64,000 nucleotides of DNA from Bacteroidota bacterium (lineage in GTDB: Bacteria > Bacteroidota > Bacteroidia > Bacteroidales > Porphyromonadaceae). The notes under the pieces are model-generated. The model was not told the DNA's origin and did not search any database. It worked only from the letters and a program-made list of their open reading frames with translations. The position numbers and the translations under genes were made by a program. The stretch is taken from contig JAEWZH010000004.1 of NCBI GenBank assembly GCA_023395395.1, forward strand, positions 1 through 64,000, written 5' to 3'. Shown piece by piece: positions 43,708 to 52,349 of the stretch. Within the stretch, counting starts at the first letter, position 1. Each line of letters begins with the position of its first letter.

Positions 43708-44426
43708 GTAAGATAGCGATTATAGGCAGGGAAAAGGAGATGTGTACCCACATCTTGGACGAGTTACGAGCGACCTATCAAGACTACGAGATTAGGGCAA
43801 TCCCTCTAATAAAAAGCGAAGGAATTCCATTTGAATTGCCACACTCTACTAGGAAACAAATGTTTCTCTTCACTTCTCCTAGAGCAGTGGAGCATTTTCT
43901 CGAGCGCCATAATATCCCAGAAGGATCAGAAGTAGCGACACTGGGGCATCGTACTACTCGTACGCTTTGTAATCATGGAATCGAACCCAACATGACGGGA
44001 CGATTTAAGGATGCAGTAGGCATGCCTCCTGAGTTGCTCAATTATATGCGTTACACAGCCAGCAACTACCAGATAGTGCTCCCCACTTATGGGAATGGTG
44101 TACATCACTATGGTGATTCGCTTAGGGAACAGAGTATTGACTTCACTACGCTCCAGGTCTACAAGGTCTCTCCACACCCCAAGCTCTCTGAAAATCTAGC
44201 AAAGATTGAAGATAAACCAGAGTGGGTGCTCTTCTTTAGCCCTGTAAGTGTCCAAGCATGGGTAGGCGCCACAGATTGGCGTCCAACTGCAATCAGCGTA
44301 GATCGTGCAACATCGTGTGAGCTAAGAAATCAAGGTTTTAACAACATCTTTGAGAGTTCATCACCCCATCATTTTGATTTACTAAATACCATTATCAAGC
44401 ATAATCCTCTATTCAAGGTTGATTGA
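43704..44426 (+). CDS. hemD: Uroporphyrinogen-III synthase-like protein
   Basis: 240 residues with the two-domain HemD layout: FLFTSPRAVEHFLERHNIP (about 52-70), TLQVYKVSPHPKLSENL, EWVLFFSPVSVQAWVG and ISVDRATSCELRNQGFNNIF. HemD proteins are poorly conserved, so the call rests on the SPRAV/FSPxSVxA pattern. It lies directly before an iron/haem-type ABC importer. Whether this organism makes its own haem cannot be told from the window. Confidence 0.75.
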   Translation: MSKIAIIGREKEMCTHILDELRATYQDYEIRAIPLIKSEGIPFELPHSTRKQMFLFTSPRAVEHFLERHNIPEGSEVATLGHRTTRTLCNHGIEPNMTGRFKDAVGMPPELLNYMRYTASNYQIVLPTYGNGVHHYGDSLREQSIDFTTLQVYKVSPHPKLSENLAKIEDKPEWVLFFSPVSVQAWVGATDWRPTAISVDRATSCELRNQGFNNIFESSSPHHFDLLNTIIKHNPLFKVD

Positions 44427-44427
44427 A

Positions 44428-45582
44428 ATGAAACGCAATCTTCTACCACCTCTGTTTTTGCTTTTTCTAATCTTATTGAGTAATTGCAAAGAGCAAACAA
44501 AATCTTACGAAGAGCTTCTTTCTCCTCTCTATACCCCAGAATACGCTACAGGTTTTGCTATCTTTAGCATCGAGGGTTATCAAAGTACCATTATCCGAAT
44601 CACGAATCCTTGGCAAGGAGCATCAGGCGTAGTGATGGACTCCTTTATTCAACGGGGAGAAGAGCAACCGCCGGTGGGATTTAAAGGGCAAGTCATAAAG
44701 TCCAATGCCATGCGGCTGGTTGCCCTATCGACTACCAACATAGGGATGTTGGAGCACCTCAAGCGCGAACAACGTGTAGTGGCAGTTAGTGGTTTGCAAT
44801 ATGTATTCAACGAATGGATTACAGACCCCAAGAATGGGGTAAAAGACTTTGGAGAACAGATCCCATATGAGAGTCTCGCAAGTTTGCGTCCTGACGTTGT
44901 ATTCTGCTATGGAGTAGCAGATGGCCAGCAAATGATGACAGACAAATTGGAGGAACTCGGAATACCTTATATATATAGTGCCGCTTATCTTGAGGGTGAT
45001 GTCTTAGGCAAAAGCGAGTGGATAGTGATGTTTGCTGAAGTTGAAGATATAAGAGAGGAGGGAATTGCACTATTTCAAGAAATTGAAAAAAACTACCAGG
45101 AAGCCAAGGCTCTGACGGCTGATATTCCTCCTCTAAATCGACCAAAGGTCATGCTCAACACCCCTTTTAATGACGCTTGGGTACTCCCTCCAAATAAGAG
45201 TTCGACAACGACCCTCATTCGTGATGCTGGAGCCGAACCTTTTTACGGGAAAAAAGAGGTAGGGGATGTCACTCAAATAGGGATGGAGGAAGCCTTTACA
45301 ATGCTTCAAGAAGCTGACTTCTGGATAGGACTAGGGCATACGACTAAAAAATTCTCCGAACTGCCCCCTGCCCTCAGGGTGCACGCCTCCAAAATGAGAC
45401 CTGTTCAGCTCAATCAACTATACAATAACAACGCAATCACCACACCTGGAGGAGGCTCTGCCTATTACCAAGAGGGCATCGTCCGTCCCGACCTTATATT
45501 ACGTGATTTGATTGAGATATTTCACCCTGAACTTCAGGAACATGAGCTTTATTTTTACCGTCATATCCCAGTGGAACAATGA
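44428..45582 (+). CDS. Substrate-binding lipoprotein of an iron/haem/B12-type ABC importer
   Basis: 384 residues from the ATG at 44428, 1 bp after hemD; the upstream TTG at 44419 is less likely. Lipobox LSNC near residue 22. The body has TroA/BtuF-type features (LVALSTTNIGMLEHLK, LASLRPDVVFCYGV, GIPYIYSAAYLEGD). Together with the permease and ATPase behind it, this is a siderophore, haem or cobalamin importer; the metal cannot be fixed from the sequence. Confidence 0.88.
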   Translation: MKRNLLPPLFLLFLILLSNCKEQTKSYEELLSPLYTPEYATGFAIFSIEGYQSTIIRITNPWQGASGVVMDSFIQRGEEQPPVGFKGQVIKSNAMRLVALSTTNIGMLEHLKREQRVVAVSGLQYVFNEWITDPKNGVKDFGEQIPYESLASLRPDVVFCYGVADGQQMMTDKLEELGIPYIYSAAYLEGDVLGKSEWIVMFAEVEDIREEGIALFQEIEKNYQEAKALTADIPPLNRPKVMLNTPFNDAWVLPPNKSSTTTLIRDAGAEPFYGKKEVGDVTQIGMEEAFTMLQEADFWIGLGHTTKKFSELPPALRVHASKMRPVQLNQLYNNNAITTPGGGSAYYQEGIVRPDLILRDLIEIFHPELQEHELYFYRHIPVEQ

Positions 45583-46583
45583 GGATTAAAAGCAGATATA
45601 TCATATTTGCATTACTCATCGTGTTGATGATACTTCTATTCATTTCTGATCTTTTGGTTGGAGATATCGTGTACACGCCTTCTGAGGTCTGGCAAGCACT
45701 CATCGGCAATGGAGATGATGGCACACGTCATATCATCACACAGATAAGAAGTACTCGAGTGTTAGTAGCTTTACTTATAGGAGTTGCACTACCTGTATGT
45801 GGGCTAATGATGCAGACCATTTTCCAAAATCCCTTAGCTGATCCCTATATATTGGGTGTGAGTTCAGGGACAGGTCTTGGGGTAGCTCTTTTTTTTCTCG
45901 GGTTACCGCTTTTGGGCGCTACTCTCCCACAATGGATATTAGACTTTGGTCTACTAGGTGCAGGATGGATTGGAGCATCGATGGTGCTACTGCTTATTCT
46001 TATCCTCAGCCGAAGAATACAGAATATATTTGGGGTGCTTATCATCGGCGTGATGCTTAGTTATATCGTCAGTTCTATCATACAAATACTCCAATATTAC
46101 TCTAGTGCTGAGCAACTACAGCTTTACACCCTCTGGAATCTAGGTTCGCTCTCCAATATCACACGAGGACACCTCAATATCATGATGCCGCTACTATTAT
46201 TAGGCATCCTCCTTTCTTTCTTATCTGTTAAGGCTCTTAATCTCCAACTACTAGGAGATGAGTATGCCCAAACTATGGGGATGAATATTAAGCGCACTCG
46301 ATCTATCGTCTTTGGAGCTACGACACTTATGGCAGGCACAATCACAGCATACTGTGGTCCCATCGGCTTTATTGGACTGGCAATACCTCATGCCACTCGA
46401 TACCTATTCCGAACCTCTGATCATACTGTATTACTTCCCAGTGCGATGCTGGTAGGAGCTAGTGCGATGCTTATTTGTGATATCATAGCCAAACTACTGG
46501 TAATTCCTATCAATTCGGTCACTGCACTCTTGGGAATCCCTATTATCCTCAAAGTCATTCTCAATCAACTTTCCCGCAGATGA
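45579..46583 (+). CDS. FecCD-type ABC transporter permease
   Basis: 334 residues with about nine or ten membrane helices. NPLADPYILGVSSGTGLGVA and the coupling region GPIGFIGLAIPHATRYLF are FecCD/BtuC signatures. Its ATG overlaps the binding protein stop by 4 nt, and its stop overlaps the ATPase start. Confidence 0.94.
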   Translation: MRIKSRYIIFALLIVLMILLFISDLLVGDIVYTPSEVWQALIGNGDDGTRHIITQIRSTRVLVALLIGVALPVCGLMMQTIFQNPLADPYILGVSSGTGLGVALFFLGLPLLGATLPQWILDFGLLGAGWIGASMVLLLILILSRRIQNIFGVLIIGVMLSYIVSSIIQILQYYSSAEQLQLYTLWNLGSLSNITRGHLNIMMPLLLLGILLSFLSVKALNLQLLGDEYAQTMGMNIKRTRSIVFGATTLMAGTITAYCGPIGFIGLAIPHATRYLFRTSDHTVLLPSAMLVGASAMLICDIIAKLLVIPINSVTALLGIPIILKVILNQLSRR

Positions 46584-47341
46584 AGCTCCAACTCAATCAT
46601 ATTTCTGCAGGCTACGACCATCCACTTATCCTTGGAGCAAATGCCACCCTTGATGGTGGACAGCTGGTAGCTCTTCTCGGCAGAAATGGTGCTGGAAAGA
46701 GTACACTCTTGAGACATATTGCCGGGCTTCTCCCCCTGCTCTCGGGCAAGGTATTGGTCAATGGAAATGAGATTCACAAAATGGATGAGCGTCAACGAGC
46801 CAAATTGATAAGTGTAGTCTCGACGAGGAAAAGTCGCATCCCACAGCTTTCAGCAATAGAAGTCATAGGTCTGGGACGCAGTCCCTATACCAATCTTATG
46901 GGCAGACTTTCGGCACACGATCGTACTGTAGTACGGGAAGCACTAGAGTTAGTCGGTATCGAGCATTTGGCTGAGAAATATGTCCATCAGATTAGTGACG
47001 GCGAAAACCAACGTGTGATGATTGCCCGAGCTCTAGCTCAAGATACCCCCGTGATACTTCTTGACGAACCCACAGCTTTCCTCGACCTCCCCAATCGATA
47101 CGACCTAGCGCTCCTCCTCAGACGGCTCGCCAAAGAGCGCAATAAAATAATAATATTTAGCACCCACGATCTAGATATTGCTTTTCAACTATGTGACCAA
47201 ATAATGCTGATACAGCATCAAGAGCTCATTACACGTCCAACGGAAGAGATGAAGTCTTCTGGACTTATCGAGGCGCTTTTCAGTTCCGAACAAGTACGTC
47301 TAGATCCTCAAACTGGGGCAGTGCACTTATCACAATCGTAA
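46580..47341 (+). CDS. ABC transporter ATP-binding protein (FepC/BtuD type)
   Basis: 253 residues: Walker A GRNGAGKST (about 34-42), signature ISDGENQRVMIARALA (about 136-151; S-D-G in place of SGG), Walker B VILLDEPTAFLDL (about 157-169) and the H-loop STHD. It is the last gene of the import operon. Confidence 0.95.
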   Translation: MKLQLNHISAGYDHPLILGANATLDGGQLVALLGRNGAGKSTLLRHIAGLLPLLSGKVLVNGNEIHKMDERQRAKLISVVSTRKSRIPQLSAIEVIGLGRSPYTNLMGRLSAHDRTVVREALELVGIEHLAEKYVHQISDGENQRVMIARALAQDTPVILLDEPTAFLDLPNRYDLALLLRRLAKERNKIIIFSTHDLDIAFQLCDQIMLIQHQELITRPTEEMKSSGLIEALFSSEQVRLDPQTGAVHLSQS

Positions 47342-47391
47342 TAGTCGTGCAACAAGAACACAATATATTGGCGTAGCTCAGTTTATTTATC

Positions 47392-47400
47392 TAATTTTGT
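47392..47400 (+). promoter_or_regulatory. Predicted -7 box of galE
   Basis: TAATTTTGT with TTG at 47368-47370 (21-bp spacer), 45 bp before the galE ATG. Confidence 0.55.
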
Positions 47401-47445
47401 GGGGAATAAAAGATTGGGATACTAAAAGAATGGAAGTATAGCAAT

Positions 47446-48474
47446 ATGAGTACAAAAACAATCTTGGTGACTGGTGGCATGGGCTACATCGGAAGTCACA
47501 CCACAGTCGAACTCCAAGCTGCTGGATATGAGGTAATCATTGTTGATAACCTTTCCAATTCCAACCGGGAGGTGCTGAAAGGTATCACAGCAATTTCAGG
47601 GACAGAACCGCTATTCTACGAAGTGGACTGCAATGACGAGATGGAGATGCGCAAGATTTATGCCAAGCATCGTCCAGAGGGAATCATTCACTTCGCAGCA
47701 AGTAAGGCAGTAGGCGAATCAGTCGAGAAACCACTCCTATACTACCGCAACAATCTCCTCTCTCTCATCGTGCAGTTGGAGTTGATGAAAGAGTATGGGA
47801 CAGGGGGCATCGTCTTTTCATCTTCTTGCACCGTATATGGTCAGCCAAAGCAGCTCCCCGTGACCGAAGATGCACCGATACTACCTGCGACATCGCCGTA
47901 CGGCAATACCAAGCAAGTCAATGAGGAAATCATTCGCGATACTATCCACGCCGGTGTACCTTACAAGGCAATTCTTCTTCGATACTTCAACCCTATTGGA
48001 GCACACCCTACCGCAGAGATCGGAGAGCTTCCACTGGGAGTACCCCAAAACCTCATTCCCTACTTAACCCAGACAGCGGCAGGAATACGCCGAGAGCTCA
48101 CGGTCTTCGGCAATGACTATAACACTCCTGATGGCTCTTGTATCCGTGACTATATCCATGTGGTTGACCTCGCTAAGGCACATGTCGTCGCCATGGATCG
48201 AATGTTGCAGGGTAAAAGCCTAGAAGCACTTGAAGTGTTTAATATCGGTACAGGACGAGGCAACAGCGTACTAGAGCTTATTCACACGTTTGAAGAGGCT
48301 ACCGGAGTAAAAGTCCCATACAAGATCGGTGCCCGCAGAGAGGGCGATATCGAGCAAGTATGGGCAGATCCTAAAAAAGCCAATGAAGTACTGGGTTGGA
48401 GTGCTAAGAGTACACTTGCGGAATCACTTAAGAGTGCTTGGGACTGGCAAGTAAAAATATCTCCCAAAGAATAG
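47446..48474 (+). CDS. galE: UDP-glucose 4-epimerase
   Basis: 342 residues. NAD-binding GGMGYIGSHTTVEL (about 10-23), the catalytic SSCTVYG and YGNTK (S-x24-YxxxK) near 125-155, and RYFNPIGAHP are diagnostic of GalE. It interconverts UDP-Glc and UDP-Gal (possibly the N-acetyl forms) for surface polysaccharide. Confidence 0.96.
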   Translation: MSTKTILVTGGMGYIGSHTTVELQAAGYEVIIVDNLSNSNREVLKGITAISGTEPLFYEVDCNDEMEMRKIYAKHRPEGIIHFAASKAVGESVEKPLLYYRNNLLSLIVQLELMKEYGTGGIVFSSSCTVYGQPKQLPVTEDAPILPATSPYGNTKQVNEEIIRDTIHAGVPYKAILLRYFNPIGAHPTAEIGELPLGVPQNLIPYLTQTAAGIRRELTVFGNDYNTPDGSCIRDYIHVVDLAKAHVVAMDRMLQGKSLEALEVFNIGTGRGNSVLELIHTFEEATGVKVPYKIGARREGDIEQVWADPKKANEVLGWSAKSTLAESLKSAWDWQVKISPKE

Positions 48475-48517
48475 AAAACAAAAACCAAACTTATAATACT
48501 GAATTTATACGTATATA

Positions 48518-49471
48518 ATGAAACCAAATGATTTTGCGGTCTTTTCCGGCACCAAGAGTTTGTATCTCGCAGAAGAAATCTGTCGTTGCTTGGGTTGCGA
48601 ACTGGGTCAGATGCGCGTAGACCGTTTTGCAGACGGAGAGTTTGCTGTCTATTACGAAGAGTCTATCAGAGGTAAGGATGTATTCCTAGTGCAGTCTACT
48701 ATGCCTACGACAGACAACATTATGGAACTCCTGCTGATGGTCGATGCAGCCAAGAGGGCTAGTGCACACTATATCACAGCTGTAATCCCATACTTCGGGT
48801 GGGCGAGACAAGACCGCAAAGACAAGCCTCGTGTCTCCATTGGAGCGAAGCTCATCGCAGATCTTCTACAGACTGCAGGTATCTCTCGTTTGATTACTAT
48901 GGATCTCCACGCAGATCAGATACAAGGCTTCTTTAATCTCCCTGTAGACCACCTCTACGCCTCCAATATATTCATGGATTACGTCAAACAATTGATGAAT
49001 CAGGGCGAAATCTCACATGAAAACCTTGTAATGGCTACGCCAGATGTAGGTGGTACGAAGCGCGCCAATTCCTACGCCAAGGCTCTAGGTGTACCCCTAG
49101 TCATCTGTCACAAGCTGCGCCTCCGTGCAAATGTGGTGGCAGAGATGCGTATTATCGGTGATGTAGAGGGTAAGGATGTGCTCCTCGTAGATGACATCGT
49201 AGACACTGCTGGCACCATGACCAAGGCTGCCAATCTCATGATTGAAAATGGAGCTCGCTCCGTACGAGCTCTTGCTAGCCACCCCGTTATGAGCGATCCA
49301 GCAACCTCCAGAATCGAACAGAGCGCGCTCAAGGAGATGATATTTACCAACTCTATCCCGTACGACAAAGGTGGTAAAAACATCAATTGTCTGTCGGTAG
49401 CTCCAATGTTTGCCGAAGCTATCCGTCGTGTGATAGAGCATGAGTCTATCAGCGATCTCTACGATATTTAA
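48518..49471 (+). CDS. prs: Ribose-phosphate pyrophosphokinase
   Basis: 317 residues. ARQDRKDKPRVSIGAKLIAD near 98-117, DLHADQIQGFF near 130-140 and the PRPP-binding DVLLVDDIVDTAGTM near 222-236 are typical of PrsA. It makes PRPP for nucleotide, His and Trp synthesis. Confidence 0.97.
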   Translation: MKPNDFAVFSGTKSLYLAEEICRCLGCELGQMRVDRFADGEFAVYYEESIRGKDVFLVQSTMPTTDNIMELLLMVDAAKRASAHYITAVIPYFGWARQDRKDKPRVSIGAKLIADLLQTAGISRLITMDLHADQIQGFFNLPVDHLYASNIFMDYVKQLMNQGEISHENLVMATPDVGGTKRANSYAKALGVPLVICHKLRLRANVVAEMRIIGDVEGKDVLLVDDIVDTAGTMTKAANLMIENGARSVRALASHPVMSDPATSRIEQSALKEMIFTNSIPYDKGGKNINCLSVAPMFAEAIRRVIEHESISDLYDI

Positions 49472-49540
49472 TCATATAAATACTAACGAATACAATAGGT
49501 GAAAGAGAGGCAGCAGTACCCGATACATGGAGGGGAGTGC

Positions 49541-50575
49541 ATGTCTCTCTTTCGTCGTTTATTGCTCAGTTGGTTCGACCAATATGGTCGCATCTTACCT
49601 TGGCGAGGGATCACGGATCCTTATCGGATCTGGGTGTCAGAGATTATACTCCAACAGACACAGGTAGTACAGGGTTGGGACTATTACATGCGCTTTATTG
49701 AAGCTTACCCTGATGTTGCCGCTCTTGCCAATGCTCGAGACGAGGATGTGCTCCTCCTCTGGGAAGGACTGGGTTATTACTCTCGGGCACATAACATGCT
49801 AGTCGCTGCGAGACAAGTAGTAGAGCAGCATGGCTGTATCTTTCCTCAAACCGAGGAAGAAGTATCTGCACTCAAGGGAATTGGGCCCTATACTACCGCT
49901 GCTATTATGAGTATTGCCTACAATCAGCCACTTGCTGTGGTAGATGGCAATGTGTATAGAGTCCTTTCCAGAGTGGAAGCCTCAGAAGAGCCTATAGATA
50001 CGACAAAGGGGCAGAAATACTATCGTCTCCTCGCTTCTGACTACCTAGATCACTCTCAACCCGGGAAGTACAATCAAGCCATGATGGATCTTGGGGCGAT
50101 GATTTGCACCCCTCGCTCTCCGAAGTGCCATGAATGTCCTATTGCTCCACTCTGTAAGAGTAGAGAAAATAAGGCACTCATAGAACTACTCCCCATCAAA
50201 GCAAAAAAATTAGTAGCAGACAATCGCTATCTCGACTACTTCCTTCTGATTGACGGAGATTGCTTCTGGGTAGAGCGACGCGACAATAAAGGTATCTGGA
50301 AAGGGCTATACCAGCTCCCCCTTGTAGAGAATATCGAGCGAGCTCTGGGAGAAAACGAGATAAGAGAGAAGATACGAGGCAGCTGGGCTCTCGAAAAGAG
50401 TATTGATCTCCAACCTCATAGACTCACCCACCGCCTCCTCCATATCCGCATACACCTCTGCTATGCGCTAACAGAGACACACCTACCCTCCTCTTTTAAG
50501 AAAATCAAACTGTCAGAGCACCCCACCCTAGCTTTTCCCAAGCCTCTGCGCCATTTTCTCGATCAGTATTTCTAG
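49541..50575 (+). CDS. mutY: A/G-specific adenine DNA glycosylase
   Basis: 344 residues from the ATG at 49541, which has a strong site GGAGGGGAG just upstream; a GTG at 49499 is less likely. ILPWRGITDPYRIWVSEIIL with QQTQV, the helix-hairpin-helix LKGIGPYTTAAIM, catalytic VDGNVYRVL, and four cluster cysteines in CTPRSPKCHECPIAPLC. The C-terminus is a NUDIX-like 8-oxoG recognition domain. It removes A opposite 8-oxoG. Confidence 0.96.
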   Translation: MSLFRRLLLSWFDQYGRILPWRGITDPYRIWVSEIILQQTQVVQGWDYYMRFIEAYPDVAALANARDEDVLLLWEGLGYYSRAHNMLVAARQVVEQHGCIFPQTEEEVSALKGIGPYTTAAIMSIAYNQPLAVVDGNVYRVLSRVEASEEPIDTTKGQKYYRLLASDYLDHSQPGKYNQAMMDLGAMICTPRSPKCHECPIAPLCKSRENKALIELLPIKAKKLVADNRYLDYFLLIDGDCFWVERRDNKGIWKGLYQLPLVENIERALGENEIREKIRGSWALEKSIDLQPHRLTHRLLHIRIHLCYALTETHLPSSFKKIKLSEHPTLAFPKPLRHFLDQYF

Positions 50576-50603
50576 TCTTCATCTTATAAAACAACCACAT
50601 CAT

Positions 50604-50653
50604 AAAGACCGAAGGGGCTATGCAGACACATCTGTATAGCCCCTTCGGTCTTT
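50604..50653. terminator. Bidirectional terminator between mutY and osmC-like gene
   Basis: Near-perfect 50-bp hairpin: AAAGACCGAAGGGGCTAT pairs with ATAGCCCCTTCGGTCTTT, with an inner CAGA/TCTG. A/T flanks on both sides serve both convergent genes. Confidence 0.88.
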
Positions 50654-50664
50654 ACTACTCTCGT

Positions 50665-51060
50665 CTAGAGCATTACTATTTCATGGGTAAACGGGACATT
50701 TGCCTTATGAAAAAGCATTCCTACAGGGCAGTAGCGCTCAGTGGTATTGAGACACTTCTCTACCTTCTCTAGCGTAGCTCCAGTTTTGATATAAAACTTA
50801 TAGTCAATACTATCAATTGTATCACTCGTCTCAGCATTCAGTTCGATTTTCAGCTCCTGCACATCGATGCGCATCTTCTTTGCCACGTCCACAAAAATGG
50901 TTCCAATACAACCATTGAGAGACATTGCCAAGTATTCAAATGCCTTTGGAGCCTTATTGGTTCCACCAGCCTTCTCAGGTAAGTCCATCTGTACAGAGTG
51001 ACCACGTCCATTGTCCACCTCAGAGAGGTATCCCTCTACAAGCCTATATGTACTCTTCAT
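50665..51060 (-). CDS. OsmC family protein
   Basis: 131 residues. EYLAMSLNGCIGTIFVDVAK (first Cys, about 42-61) and NTTERYCPVGMLFH (second Cys, about 105-118) carry the OsmC peroxidatic cysteine pair. OsmC/YhfA proteins reduce organic hydroperoxides or act in related redox roles; this short form is closer to the YhfA subgroup. Confidence 0.88.
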   Translation of the reverse strand: MKSTYRLVEGYLSEVDNGRGHSVQMDLPEKAGGTNKAPKAFEYLAMSLNGCIGTIFVDVAKKMRIDVQELKIELNAETSDTIDSIDYKFYIKTGATLEKVEKCLNTTERYCPVGMLFHKANVPFTHEIVML

Positions 51061-51121
51061 ATATTCCTCCTTATTATTAAATAGTTATTACTCTCTGTAG
51101 ATATAACAGTGAATAGAAAGA

Positions 51122-51154
51122 TTTGTTCGTCACAAAAGAAAGTCTTACCTTTGG
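51122..51154 (+). promoter_or_regulatory. Predicted promoter of ribH
   Basis: TTTG (51122-51125), a 20-bp spacer, then TACCTTTGG (51146-51154); the ATG is 33 bp on. Confidence 0.7.
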
Positions 51155-51187
51155 GGTAAGTAATCACACATAATAGCACATGATAGA

Positions 51188-51679
51188 ATGTCTACAACAG
51201 ATTTAAGCCAATACGATCCATCTGCGGTACCGAATGGGGAGGGCAAAAAAGTAACAATTATCGTATCGGAATGGAATAGTGACATCACTTTTGCACTCAG
51301 AGATGGAGCGATAGAAACGCTCCTCAGGCATGGGGTAAAAGAGTCCGATATTACTGTTCGCTATGTCCCTGGCAGTTTTGAACTGATTTATGCGACAAAA
51401 AAGTGTCTCCACTACAGTGGTGCCGATGCCATCATAATATTGGGCAGCATTATCAGAGGCGAAACACCCCACTTTGATTACATCTCAGAAAGTGTAATGA
51501 CCAATGTAGGATTGCTCAATGCCACTTCTAGCCACACCCCTCACGGCGTCTTTGTCCCAGTTATCAATGGCGTACTTACGACAGATAACCACAAACAAGC
51601 AGCAGACAGAGCTGGTGGAGTACTAGGCAATAAAGGCGTTGAAGCCGCTGTCACAGCCCTAAAGATGATTAGATTTTAA
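51188..51679 (+). CDS. ribH: 6,7-dimethyl-8-ribityllumazine synthase
   Basis: 163 residues. VSEWNSDITFALRDGAIETL near 26-45, the catalytic VPGSFELIYATKK near 60-72, LGSIIRGETPHFDYISES near 80-97 and GVLTTDNHKQA are the RibH core. It forms the lumazine precursor of riboflavin. It stands alone, with its own promoter and terminator. Confidence 0.97.
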   Translation: MSTTDLSQYDPSAVPNGEGKKVTIIVSEWNSDITFALRDGAIETLLRHGVKESDITVRYVPGSFELIYATKKCLHYSGADAIIILGSIIRGETPHFDYISESVMTNVGLLNATSSHTPHGVFVPVINGVLTTDNHKQAADRAGGVLGNKGVEAAVTALKMIRF

Positions 51680-51729
51680 AATAGGGAAAGTCCACCTATA
51701 TATAGAAAATAGCTCCTCCGTAAAAACTT

Positions 51730-51782
51730 CTCTCTCCGATATGGATACCTTTTGATGTATTCATATCGGAGAGAGCTTTTTT
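51730..51782 (+). terminator. Terminator of ribH
   Basis: 19-bp stem with one wobble pair (CTCTCTCCGATATG... CATATCGGAGAGAG; 51730-51775) followed by CTTTTTTG. Confidence 0.85.
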
Positions 51783-51796
51783 GAGTTAGCCGATAT

Positions 51797-51847
51797 TTCT
51801 AGAAATAAATTTATTTGTGCAGATAATTTAGATCCGTCTATAGATTA
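51797..51847 (+). repeat. Dispersed intergenic repeat, copy B
   Basis: TTCTAGAAATAAA... TTTATTTGTGCAGATAA... GTCTATAGATTA. It is related in inverted orientation to 36385-36440. It directly precedes the 22-bp tandem array, which shares the CTATAGA core. Confidence 0.6.
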
Positions 51848-51890
51848 GATTTCTCTAGTAGAGGATGTGTGTCGGGAAAAAGAGAAGCTC

Positions 51891-52007
51891 ACCCTATAGA
51901 GCGGACAAATTTCCTCTATAGAGCAGTCAGATTTCCTCTATAGAGCAATCAAATCTCCTCTATAGAGCAACCAAATCTCCTCTATAGAGCAACCAAATCT
52001 CCTCTAT
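51891..52007 (+). repeat. 22-bp tandem repeat array with palindromic core
   Basis: Five 22-bp units (51891-51912, 51913-51934, 51935-51956, 51957-51978, 51979-52000) plus a 7-bp partial. The consensus is CCTCTATAGAGCAACCAAATCT. Each unit from the second on contains the 10-bp palindrome CTCTATAGAG. Units 4 and 5 are identical and unit 1 is the most divergent. Confidence 0.9.
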
Positions 52008-52349
52008 TATGGCGTCCCTGAAAAAATAGACAGCTTTGGCATTTAATTCTGTTATTGTTCCCACTTTTAACTAGATATTTGACGCTATCTAGCAATAATT
52101 AATTAAACTTATTGATATAAATTGTTGCAAATTCAAATATATTAATTATATTTGGAGCTGAAAAGATATTTATATACGAATGTGAAATAAATGTGCTCAA
52201 ATTGGGAACATATTCAGCGGAAAATTTCACACCTCCACTTGACCAACAATGATAATAGAATTAGAAACGACAGTCGATTCACCATCCCTCACTGACAACA
52301 GAGAGCCAGACAGATCGACAAATTGTAGGACCAAAATTAATCAACATGT
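52008..52349. other. AT-rich upstream region of susC
   Basis: About 340 bp with no gene. It is strongly AT-rich (for example 52080-52170). I see no convincing -33/-7 pair, so the susC promoter is not located. Confidence 0.5.

Noticed and set aside
51891..52007. CRISPR array
   Set aside because: The 22-bp units are contiguous without spacers, and no cas genes are near.
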